Assembly: GCF_024139115.2 (NCBI RefSeq)
Contig: NC_085139.1
Location: forward strand, 3,295,470-3,359,469
Direction of reading: 5' to 3'
DNA: 64,000 nt
Source: Armigeres subalbatus
Lineage: Eukaryota > Arthropoda > Insecta > Diptera > Culicidae
Shown here: in pieces, positions 34,901 through 46,900 of the stretch
Layout: each line of letters opens with the position of its first letter
Numbering within the stretch: the stretch's first letter is position 1
Program-made: the position numbers and the translations under genes
The notes under the pieces: model-generated
Database searches by the model: none
Told to the model about the DNA's origin: nothing
Seen by the model: the letters and a program-made list of their open reading frames with translations, nothing else

Positions 34901-37900
34901 GTTTTTCTGCGTGTGCACTTTTGTTCTCACTGTGTGCGTATGTTATTTAATTGGATCTCCGCCTGGGCGGCTTGTCGGATTTTCGCACTTGTGAACTTAT
35001 TGTGGGCGCGTATACACATGTAAGCGACCAGTACGCCTAGCATAATAACAAACGTGCCCGCTATCACTCGCACTTCGATGGTGTTCTCATTATGGTTGAT
35101 TATCGTGTCACCGAACCACATTTTCAGGCTTTGATTTCACTAATTTTTCGCTGATAACTATAGGTTGCCGATTATAAGTCCGGATCGCACTGAGCTACTT
35201 AGACACTTTGTACAAACAGCAAAGGCTAGATCGCCGATTAGAGTCACGGTTCGCCATTAGGTGTGCTCCTGCACGGGTGGTGATAACTTGAACAGATTCA
35301 CAACACATCGGACAGCATGTCCGTCTGGATTTGACTTGAGTAAGAATGAACGTCGTTTCTTTATTGTATCTTTCTTAAATACTAGTTTACAATTGTCTTC
35401 TTGCGTTCAGGTACGTGACCCAAACACGTGAGTAGGTAAAATAATAATATAACGGTGTGGTGTCTGACATTGGAAGTGTGCTTAAGGTTAAGGCGTTTAT
35501 TGTTGATGTTTATAATGTGATGTTTTGGGCAAGACCCGTTAGTGGGTTTGTTTTAGGTAAAACCGTAAAGAGTACTTTTCGTAGACAAATGACAGTGACA
35601 AGATAATGGTAGCTAATTAGGTATTCGATAATTTATGCTAATGGGTTTATCCTTATTGCTGATTGTTGGATTTTCCTGACATGATATGCTAGTATGCTAC
35701 AATGTACCCGGTCTTGCTGAGAATTGCCAGTTAATCAAACAGTTTTTTTACAATCGGAAAATGATAAAACCAAATGATCAACAGGAAAATAGTGTTTTGT
35801 CATTGATGATACTCACTTTGATGAAAAGAAGGCAGACTTCACTTTTGAAAACATAGACTGATTTTGAAGAAGGGGTCATACCCACAATTTCCTTATTTCG
35901 GGCAAACGCTTATTTCTAAAGAAGGAATCACCAGGGGACTGGAGAGAAGGCTAATACGCCTACCCACCATTCATTCAATATGGCACAAAGTGTTTTTGTT
36001 TTAATTTCGTTTAATTCATGATATCAAAACTTCGGAAGTATCGACAAGCTATTTTTCGACATAAAGAAGCTATACAAACACAAAAGGCTCGATGTACCTC
36101 AACTATTTGCAAGTTTTCGAGTTTTCGCAAGTGCGTACGAACCAATCACCCAAAATGAGCGCTGAATTGGGGTATACTACCCAGAAACTGGGTACCAAAA
36201 ACAGAAGTACCAGAAACGATGTTGGGTAGAGTGCGATTGTACTGCGGATGACAGGCGTTTCACCCTCCTGGGAATCACATACTTCGGTGCCTTATTCCGG
36301 GAAACCGCCTATTTTATAGAAGGGGTCAAACGGGGCTACCCCAAATGGCATAATGTCATTTGGCATAATGCCGTTTGGCATAAGTCCGTTTGGCATAATG
36401 CCATTTGGCATACCGAGCCATTTGGCATACAAATTAAAAGAATCAAAAGAAATCTAGGCAGAAGCTAATACCGGATAAATTTTATTTAAAATGGTTTAAA
36501 TGAAGAAATGATGTGCTAATTTGCCTTATTCCTAAAAAATGTGATTTTTTTAAGTTTTTTAAAGCGTATTTTGAATGGAGGAATGATCTACTCATTAGAC
36601 TTCTTCCAACCAAATGCGTGCATATGCTTTCTCGTTATAAAAGTAGAAATCTTGTGCTTTAAAAGATGGAATCATCAGCTCATGTGTCTTATTCCGTTCG
36701 TATGTGTAGAAAAGACATCATATACGTTTCGAGTTTTGCGATATTTTGAAAAATGGATCATCTAATATTCTGCCTTTTTTCGGAAAAAGGCGTACTTTTG
36801 AAGGGGTCATTTCAAGCTCTATCTGGTAAATAAAAGTGACAAGCAGAGGATTTCTTTGCAGTTTATCACATCAGAATGCAAGTTCGCATTGTTTTCTATC
36901 CAGGGTGTCTACTACCTGGAAAAACCTGGAAAACCTGGAATTATCAGGGAATTTCTCCCCACCTGGAAAATACCTGGAATTATCAGGGAATTCCTGACAT
37001 AATCAGGGAAATTTGAATACCCGCTGATCATGAGTGAAATTCTCTCAAAAGATTAAAAAGATTTTAAAAATATTTGAATAAATATACCAATCAAACCTAT
37101 TGAAAATGTGGTGAACGTTATGGGGTCGTTGTTCCACAAAAAAAACGGTTTTGCCATCATCTAAGGAATTCCTGGAGAATCTCCGAAGCTATTCTTGGTG
37201 GAATCTAGGAATTTATTCGGGAAATCAATTAGGAATTGCTTTGTAAATTCTTTTGAGTATTCGCTCGGAAATTCTTTAGGAATATATTAAAAAATACTAA
37301 ATTAGTTAGGATTTTTCAAAGCAATTCCTGGAGGAACTTCTGAAAGAATTTCGGAATCAGTTTTCTAAGGAATTATTCAAAGAAATCACTAAAAAAAGTG
37401 TTCAAAAGAATGATTAGTAATTTTCTAAATTATTTTTGGAGGAATTTCCAAGATAAAAATCGAAAAGAATTCCCGGAGGAATTTCAAAACGAATTTCCGG
37501 ACGATTTTTCGTATGGTTTCTTTAAGAAATTCCCGAAAGAAAACCTGAAGGGATTAAAAAACTCAAAGGTGCAGCCCAATTGGGTTGTACGCAAAGGTGA
37601 CGTTGAACTACGTAAAAAATTGCATAAAAAGCGATTCGTGTAAAAATAAAACGCGTAAAAAACGACTTCATGAAACGAATGAAGCGTTGACTCTTCCTTG
37701 ATCGGATGGTCCAAGAAAATTGAAAATCCATCGAGAAACGGCTGAGATATTAACGATCAAAGTCTATCATATTTTCGTGACGTTTTTCGATTTTTTGCAA
37801 TCGTAAAGTGTACCCCAATAAAGAAAAGACAGACGTAGTTCTACGTCAAAAAGTGTTAAGTGATTTGTGAAGGATTTTTGCTAATTCTTGAAAGAATAGC

Positions 37901-40900
37901 CGAAGGATTCCCGAATGGATTTTTCAAAGGAGATTCTAAAGGTATTCTCGAAGTATATCCAAACTCCTCCAGGTGTTTTCTAAAGTTTTCCTTAAGATAC
38001 TTCTGAATGAGTTAAGGAATTTCAAAAAAAAATATCCGAAGCATTTTCCGAAGGTTTTTACAGTAAAGCAGTAATAGAACGCTAGTGGCGCTGTAACCAT
38101 TGAAATTTTTCTGCCAAAATATGCTTCAATAAGCTTAATAGCCTATACAGATGGCTATTGGATTATTTATCGTAATAAATATCGTGTTAAGCCCGCAGTT
38201 CACTGTTTGTCATAATGACAAATATTTGTCAAGTTGATCCGGCCATCTATCAAACCGATTAGAAATCGACATGGATATCAGGCTGACTTGACAAATATTT
38301 GTCATTATGACAAACAGTGTACTGATAGCTTTAAAGCGGAGAAAGAAAATTGAATGTATGGTCACAGACAAACAGACGTAACACTAGAGAAATTCCCATC
38401 GACCATGACTTCAACGCTCAATTTGAATTTGATCGATTGCGCGTTTCACATCTAGAGGCGCTAGCGTCGTAATCCTTCGAGTTTGACATTTCACTCCAGC
38501 GCCTTCTGGTGACAATGTCATACGAAACATTGTTTCGTGTGACATGCTCGCAAGATGGTGGTAGAGGAGTAGGGCGATGGATTTTTCTGAAAATTGTTCA
38601 AGCTGTTACGTCTGTTTGTCTGTGGTATGGTGATGGCATCAGGTTGTTGTTTCTCATGATATTTATGATCATAAATGGCGTAATCTAAATAGGCTATAAC
38701 TTGGCCGTTTGACACTTATAGTACCGGTACCTTGGCTGCTAGTTCCAAACAAACTAGATGTTGGTCACGCGAACAGGTATAAAGACGTTAGGCAAGTAGA
38801 AGCATAAGTACTAGAACGCCAGTGGCGCTGTAGTCAATAAAAGTATATTGCCAAAATATGCTTTCACAAGCCTAACTTGTCGGTTTGTTATGTATAATGT
38901 TGTAGTGCATGTTTTGTTTCATTACCAACATTGGTTTGACACTTGTAGTATCGGTACTTTGGCTGCCAGATCAAAGTGACCTAGATGTTAGTCGATCGAA
39001 CAGGAACGACATTAGCAATCTAATACTTATGCATCTACTGTTAGGCATGAGTACGTTAGGCATAAAGGATGTTAAGCATAAAATGCCCCAAAAACAGCCT
39101 ACGACATAAAGAAGGTATTATGCCTAACGTCATGGACCCAGCGATCTCATATTTTTGCATCAACACATTTCTTGAAGGAGTTTTCGTAAGAAGTTCTGAA
39201 GGATTTCCTGAAGAAATTCCCAAACATATTTCCGTAGTTTTCTAGTTTTCTTAAGTTTCTTAAAAAAAAAACAGCTGAAATAAAATTCAAAGAGATTTTC
39301 GATAGAATTCTTAACCAAGTTTCCAAAGAAATTCCTAAAAAAAATTCAGGAGAATATCTGAAGAAATCTGCAAAGTATTTTATAAAGGTATTTCCGAGGG
39401 ATTTTTAAAAGACATTTTCGAACAAACACCTAAAGGAATTTAAAAAAAAAATCGTGAAGAAATCGCCAAATGCATCTGTAAAGAAAATTCCAACAATTCC
39501 ATGAGATGTTTTCTAAAGTTTTAGTAAAGAAATTTTCAAATTAAATCCTGGAGGAAGTTCTGAAGCAATTCTTAAAATCCGGAGGATTTTTTGATGGAAT
39601 CTATGGAGAAATTTTCAAAGGAATACCTGGAGAAATTTCCTATGTGATTCCTGAAGGAATTTTGATTGAATGGCTGGAGCTGAATATTTTTCGCAATATT
39701 TACTTTTTTGAATTGATTATTTTGCTGCTAAAATCTATATATGGCACGTTTGTTTTTTCCTGGAAATTAATGTAAAACACCTGGAAAAAACCTGGAAAAT
39801 TCAGGGAATTTTGTTTTCACAGTTGAGTAGACACCCTGCTATCGTGCTTAGGTCATAAACCACGAAGAAATCCGCTGCTTGTCACTTTTATTAAAAAGAG
39901 GGGAAGTCGACGAAGAGAATCGTCTCTTGCGACATTCGCCCTTATTCTAGATAGAGCTTGATTTACGCTTTAGCCCTTTTTCCGGGCAAATGCATACTTT
40001 TAAAGGAGTCATCTACTCTTTTGCCTTTTTTAGGGCAAATGGATACTTTTAAAGGAGTCATCTACTCTTTTGCCTTTTTTAGGGCAAATGGATACTTTTA
40101 AAGAAGGAATCATCCACTTTTTAGCCTTATTTCGGGCAAATGTGTGCTTTTAAAGATGGAGTCATCTACTCTTTAGTCTTATTCCAGGTAAATACATACT
40201 TCTAAAAATAGTAATCATATATTCTTACGACCCATTGAATTTGATACTCTTTTCAACGATTATGCCAAATGGCCTCGAGGTTTTTATTTATTACCAGACT
40301 AAGGCCGGAGTGGCCTGTGCTGCACAAAAAAAGTCTTCTCCATTCAGCTCGGTCCATGGCTGCACTTCGCCAACCACGCAGTCTGCGGAGGGTCCGAAAA
40401 TTGTCCTCCACCTGATCGATCCACCTTGCCCGCTGTGTAACTCGCCTTCTTGTTCCCGTCGGATCGTTGTCGAGAAACATTTTCACCGGATTACTGTCCG
40501 ACATTCTGGCTACGTGCCCACCGCAGTCTTCCAATTTTCGCGGTGTGAACGATGGATGGTTCTCCCAACAGCTGATGCAACTCGTGGTTCATTCGTCTCC
40601 TCCACGTACCGTCCGCCATCTGCACCCCACCATAGATGGTACGCAACACTTTCCTTTCGAAAACTCCCAGTGCGCGTTGGTCCTCCACGAGTATCGTCCA
40701 GGTCTCGTGTCCGTAGAGAACTACCGGTCTAATAAGCGTTTTGTAGATAGTCAGTTTGGTACGGCGGCGAACTTTATTGCGGAGTCCAAAGTACGTACGA
40801 TTTCCAGCCACTATGCGTCTTCGAATTTCTCTGCTGGTATCGTTATCGGCGGTCACCAGTGAGCCCAAGTACACGAATTCTTCAACCACCTCGATTTCGT

Positions 40901-43900
40901 CACCACCGACAGAAACTCGTGGTGGGTGGCTTACATTGACCTCTCTTGAGCCTCTTCCTATCATGTACTTCGTCTTCGACGTGTTGATGACTAGTCCAAT
41001 CCGTTTACCTTCGCCTTTTAGTCTGATGTAGGCTTCCTCCATCCTCTTAAAGATACGTGCCATGATGTCAATGTCGTCGGCGAAATCAAATAACTGGACG
41101 GACTTCGTGAAAATCGTACCACTCGTGTCAATACCTGCCCTTCGTATTACTCCCTCCAAAGCGATGTTGAATAGCAGACACGAAAGACCATCACCTTGCC
41201 ATAACCCTCTGCGCGTTTCGAATCGACTAGAGAATGCCCCTGAAACTCGAACTACGCGTCGCCTTGATCAACCGTATCAGTTTATCTGGAAATCCGTTTT
41301 CGTGCATTAGCTGCCATAGCTGGTCCCGATCGATTGTATCATATGCGGCTTTGAAGTCGATAAATAGATGATGTGTGGGCACGTTGTATTCGTGGCATTT
41401 CTGCAATACCTGACGAACACCTGGTCTGTGGTAGAGCGTTCACCCATAAATCCCCCTGGTACTGCCCCACGAACTCTCTTGCAATTGGTGTTAGTCGGCG
41501 GCATAAAATTTGGGAGAGTACCTTGTAGACGGCGTTCAGAAATGTGATTCCGCGGTTGTTGCTACATGTAGATGCTTATTGTAGATGGGACACACGACAC
41601 CTTCCATCCACTCCTCCTCATCCTCCCAAAACTTGGTAATCACCCAGTGCAGCGCTCTAGCCAGTGCCCCACCACCGTGTTTAAACAGCTCTCCTGGTAG
41701 TTGGTCAACTCCAGGGGCTTTGTTGTTTTTCAGCCGACCGATCTCCTCCTGGATTTCCTGGAGATTCAGAGTCGGAAGTCGCATGTCCTGCGCGCGTGCT
41801 CCTAGGTTCATTACCATACCGCCACCGTTGTCTGCCATATCGCCATTCAGGTGCTCTTCGTAGTGCTGCCGCCACCTTTGGATCACCTCACGCTCGTTTG
41901 TAAGAAGGTTCCCGTTTATGTCCTTACACATATCGGGCTGTGGCACCTGGCCCTTACGTGAACGGTTCAACTTCTCATAGAACTTTCGTGCGTTATTAGT
42001 GCGGTACAGTTTCTCTGTCTCTTCACGGTCTCGATCTTCCTGTTGGTGCTTTTTCCTCCGGAAAATCGAGTTTTGTCTGTTCCGCGCCCGTTTGTATCGT
42101 ACCTCGTTCTCCCTCGTGCGGTGTTGCAGCAATCTCGCCCATGCTGCATTCTTCTGCTCAACTAACTGCTCACATTCGCCGTCATACCAGTCGTTTCTCT
42201 GATCCGGAGCCACCGTGCCTAGTGCAGCGGTTGCGGTGCTTCCAATGGCGGATCGAATATCTCTCCAGCCATCTTCAAGAGATGCTGCGCCTAGCTGCTC
42301 TTCCGTTGGGAGTGCCACTTCCAGCTGTTGCGCGTAGTCTTGGGCTAGTCTACCGTCTTGTAGCCGCCCAATGTTTAGCCGCGGCGGACGACTCCGACGC
42401 GTGTTGATCACCGTCGAGAGTTTTGAGCGCAGACATACTGCAACGAGGTAGTGGTCGGATTCAATATTCGCACTGCGGTAAGTGCGTACGTTCGTCATGT
42501 CGGAGAAGAATTTACCGTCGATTAGAACGTGGTCGATTTGGTTTTCCGTTACTTGATTAGGTGATTTCCATGTGGCCTTGTGGATATTCTTGCGGGGGAA
42601 GAAAGTGCTTCGGACTACCATACCATATGCAGACTATCCGGTCCGATGACTGGTCTATACATTTCCTCCCTTCCTACCTGAGCGTTCATGTCACCGATGA
42701 CGATTTTGACGTCCCGCAGTGGGCATCCATCGTATATCTGTTCCAGCTGTGCATAGAACGCTTCTTTCTCGTCGTCGGGTCTCCCTTCGTGTGGGCAGTG
42801 CACGTTGATGATGCTATAGTTGAAGAAACGGCCTTTTATCCTCAGCTTGCACATCCTTGCGTTGATTAGTTGCCACCCAATCACGCGTTGGCGCATCTTT
42901 CCCAGTACTATGAAGCCGGTCCCCTGCTCGTTGGTGGTGCCACAGGTTTGGTAGAAGGTAGCCGCTCGATACCCGCTTTTCCACAATTTCTGGCCTCGAG
43001 GTACCCAACAAATTATGACAAATGGCCTTTAGACATTTAAGTGGTTATGCCAAATGGTATTATGGCAAACGGCATTATGCCGAATGGCATTATGCCATAT
43101 TGGCTTCCCCCAATATGAACAATGAACATAATGAATTATATGCTCCTTCGTATTATATGTAAGCCTTAACAAACAAATCAAATGGGCTCCATTCCGGGGA
43201 AATGCGTGCTTCAATATAAGTATTTTTGGATAGAAATATAGTATCTAGTATTTTTAATTTATAGAAATGACAGCGAAAGACATAGTTTTTTAGACTGATA
43301 CCTATTTCTGGGAAATGACCCTGGGTTTCTGGTTCTGGGTTTTTGATTTCTGGGGAATGGGTCATTCGGATTTTTTTCGAGGGAATGGGTCATTCTGGGG
43401 ATTTCTTTTCGGGGAAATTGTGCATTCTGGGGAATATCATTCTGGAGAATTGGTCGTTCTGGGAAATGGAATTCTGGGAAATACCATTCTGGGGAACTGA
43501 TTCTGGGGATTGGTCTTCTGGGCATTGACCTACAACCCATCAACCATCCAGAAGGAAACACATTAATCATTGCTTTTCACAGGGAAATCCATGATTCCGA
43601 TGGAGGGACAACAGTTATTAATGCTTTGTACCCAGCAAACACATGTTTTCTACAAAAGGATTTAAAAGGATTGTGTTTTTAATGGTGTTGCCGACTGGAA
43701 TTATTTTCATAATTGCGGCTTTATTTTAGTATTTTAGTAAACACAAAAAATATGTAAACCGCCCGTTATTTCAAATTACCATCACTTTTGATGCTCTTCC
43801 TAATTATGCAACATGCTATGTATGTCAAATGACCTTATGCCAAATGGCTTTATGCTTTATGGGATATCAAGAATATGTCATTTTCAGGGAAATGCCATTT

Positions 43901-46900
43901 TCGGGGAAATGTCATTTTCGACGAAGTCTCATTTTCCAAGAAATACATTATCGTTTAAGTCATTTTCGGGGAAAAAATTATATTTCCGGGAAAATGTTGT
44001 TGTCGAAGATTTGCAATTTTTGAGTAATTTGGGCGATTCGTTTTCGGAGAATTGTACATTCTTGTACATGTTCCAAATTTGGATTAAATCGACCCATGCG
44101 ATAAAAAGTTATACAGAACTGTTCGTTTCATAAATATGTCATCCTTTCTCATTCATCTCTGACTCTCACCCAGTCTGATCTCGTCTTCCTAAGACAGAGA
44201 ATATGTTTTCAAAATGTGGTGGAAATTGGTGAAGGGGTTCAGAAATCACGCTGTATTGATCGATACCTGAACAATACCCCTCTTTCACTATCTTTCCCAT
44301 TTTCCAATGACCTACCCACCTTCACTGAAATGGTTTTCTTAGGATAGATAGAGAATATTTGATCCAAATTTGGTTGAAATCGCCCAAGGTTGAACTGAGT
44401 TGATCGATAACTAAACGATATCCTTCCTTTCCACTTCCCTTTCCCGCTTCCAATGACCATCCCACAATCACTACAATTGTCTCCTTAGGGCAGAGAATTT
44501 GTGTTCCAAATTTGGTTGGAATCGATCAAGAGGTTAAGAAGTTACACTGAGTTGATTGATAACTAAATAATACCACTTCTCGTTTTCCAAAGATTATTCC
44601 CCCTATCGTCAACTCCTAATAAAGAATGTGTGTACCAAATTGGGTTGAAATCGGTCAATGGATTCAGCAGTTATGCTGGAACATACAAACATTGAGTTTT
44701 ATATACACATAGAAGGATACAACGGACAGCAGGGACTATGTCCAAGGGCTTGACGATCCCTCCCCAGGCCATCTGCGAGTTGTGGCGCCTGCCTAGGATG
44801 TGGTGGGGTTTGACAGTGGGCCCTGTTAAACCTCTATAAAAAGCTGCATGTATCCGCAAGTAGGCCCCACCAAAGCGACCGTGTGCCGCTCAAAGCGCAC
44901 AAGCCCAAGTCCTAGTGTTAGGTGGGACGCTAAACAGCCCTGACACGACGGCCCTCCGACGAGACAGGAGGTTTGCGCAGGCCCAATAAGCCGCATAGAA
45001 AACCAATCATTACGAACAATATAAGAGATAATGCGACTCGATATAATCAGCAAAGACCTAGGCGACGAATACAGGATCACGATTGGAAGCTTGGAACATG
45101 GAATTGCAAGTCGCTAGGTTTCGCAGGTTGCGACAGGATGATCTACGATGAATTACATCCCCGCAACTTCGACGTCGTGGCGCTGCAGGAGATTTGCTGG
45201 ACAGGACAGAAAGTGTGGAAAAGCGGGCATCGAGCGGCTATCTTCTACCAAAGCTGTGGCACCACCAACGAGCTGGGAACCGGCTTCATAGTGCTGGGTA
45301 AGATGCGCCATCGTGTGATTGGGTGGCAGCCAATCAATGCAAGGATGTGCAAGCTGAGGATTAAAGGCCGTTTCTTCAACTATAGCATCATCAACGTGCA
45401 CTGCCCACACGAAGGGAGACCCGACGACGAGAAAGAAGCGTTCTACGCACAGCTGGAGCAGACATACGATGGATGCCCACTGCGGGACGTTAAAATCGTC
45501 ATCGGTGACATGAACGCACAGGTAGGAAGGGAGGAAATGTATAGACCGGTCATCGGACCGGATAGTCTGCACACCGTATCGAATGACAACGGCCAACGAT
45601 GCATAAACTTCGCAGCCTCCCGCGGAATGGTAGTCCGAAGCACCTTCTTTCCCCGCAAAAATATCCACAAGGCCACATGGAGATCACCTAACCAAGAAAC
45701 GGAAAACCAAATCGACCACGTTCTAATCGACGGTAAATTTTTCTCCAACATCACGAACGTCCGCACTTACCGCAGTGCGAATATTGCATCCAACCACTAC
45801 CTCGTTGCAGTATGCCTGCGCTCAAAACTCTCGACGGTATACAGCACGCGTCGAAGTCGTCCGCCGCGGCTTAACATTGGGCGGCTACAAGACGGTAGAC
45901 TAGCCCAAGAATACGCGCAGCAGCTGGAAGTGGCACTTCCAACGGAAGAGCAGCTAGGCGCAGCGTCTCTTGAAGATGGCTGGAGTGATATTCGATCCGC
46001 CATTGGTAGCACCGCAACCGCTGCACTTGGCACGGTGCCCCCGGATCAGAGAAACGACTGCTATGACGGCGAATGTGAGCAGTTAGTGGAAGAGAAGAAT
46101 GCAGCATGGGCGAGATTGCTGCAACACCGCACGAGGGCGAACGAGGCACGATATAAACAGGTGCGGAACAGACAAAACTCGATTTTCCGGAGGAAAAAGC
46201 GCCAGCAGGAAGATCGAGACCGTGAAGAAACGGAGCAACTGTACCGCGCTAATAACACACGAAAGTTTTATGAGAAGTTAAACCATTCACGTAAGGGCCA
46301 GGTGCCACAGCCCGATATGTGTAAGGACATAAACGGGAACCTTCTTACGAACGATCGTGAGGTGATCCAAAGGTGGCGGCAGCACTACGAAGAGCACCTG
46401 AATGGCGATGTGGCAGACGAAGATGGCGGTATGGTGATGGACCTGGGGGAACGCGCGCAGGACATAATTCTACCGGCTCCGGAACTCCAGGAAATCCAGG
46501 AGGAGATTGGCCGGCTGAAGAACAACAAAGCCCCTTGGGTTGACCAACTACCGGAGAGCTATTTAAACACGGTGGTGAGGCACTGGCTAGAGCGCTGCAT
46601 TGGGTCATTACCAAGATTTGGGAGGAGGAAGTTTTGCCGCAGGAGTGAATGGAAGGTGTCGTGTGTCCCATCTACAAAAAGGGCTATAAGCTGGATTGTA
46701 GCAACTACCGCGCAATCACATTGCTGAACGCCGCCTACAAGGTACTCTCCCAAATTTTATTTCGTCGGCTAGCACCAATTCTAATGGAGTTCGTGGGGCA
46801 GTATCCGGCGGGTTTTATAGGCGAACGCTCCACCACGGACCAGGTGTTTGCCATTCGCCAAGTACTGCAGAAATGCCGCGAATACAACGTGCCCACACAT

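Larger units (their letters stand above)
28609..35701 (-). mobile_element. Ty3/gypsy LTR retrotransposon, complete structure
   Basis: 7093 bp bounded by two 445-bp LTRs that look identical by eye, with a 4-bp target duplication ATGT (28605-28608 and 35702-35705). On the minus strand the order is LTR, primer-binding site, two small membrane ORFs, gag, protease, reverse transcriptase, RNase H, integrase, polypurine tract, LTR. Domain order RT-RNaseH-IN is Ty3/gypsy. Apparently identical LTRs argue for a recent insertion, yet gag-pol has about ten frame breaks. It lies antisense inside cathepsin intron 5. Confidence 0.9.
36901..39838. mobile_element. 2.9-kb non-autonomous DNA element, CAGGGTGTCTACT ends
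   Basis: 13-bp terminal inverted repeats CAGGGTGTCTACT / AGTAGACACCCTG, flanked by CTATC (36896-36900 and 39839-39843). Subterminal CCTGGAAAAACCTGG motifs occur in direct orientation at both ends. The interior consists largely of degenerate GGAATTTCC/GAAATTCC repeats and carries other insertions. No transposase frame. Confidence 0.7.
36814..39960. repeat. Inverted flanks around the CAGGGTG element
   Basis: AGCTCTATCT...AAAAGTGACAAGCAG at 36814-36866 is mirrored by CTGCTTGTCACTTTT...AGATAGAGCT at 39855-39960. The CAGGGTG element therefore inserted into the loop of an older foldback. Confidence 0.55.
36340..43110. mobile_element. Large foldback region bounded by GGCATAATG arrays
   Basis: The left block 36340-36430 has repeated 16-mers of the type TTTGGCATAATGCCG. 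The right block 43010-43110 has the same arrays inverted (ATTATGCCAAATGGC). Between them lie the CAGGGTG element (36901-39838) and a truncated RTE (40282-42991). The sequence just outside the RTE target duplication (TATGCCAAATGG) belongs to the same array family. No transposase is seen. Confidence 0.45.

Noticed and set aside
43259..43570. Proline-rich minus-strand frame and facing plus-strand frames
   Set aside because: They arise from TTCTGGGGAAT-type short tandem repeats open on both strands.
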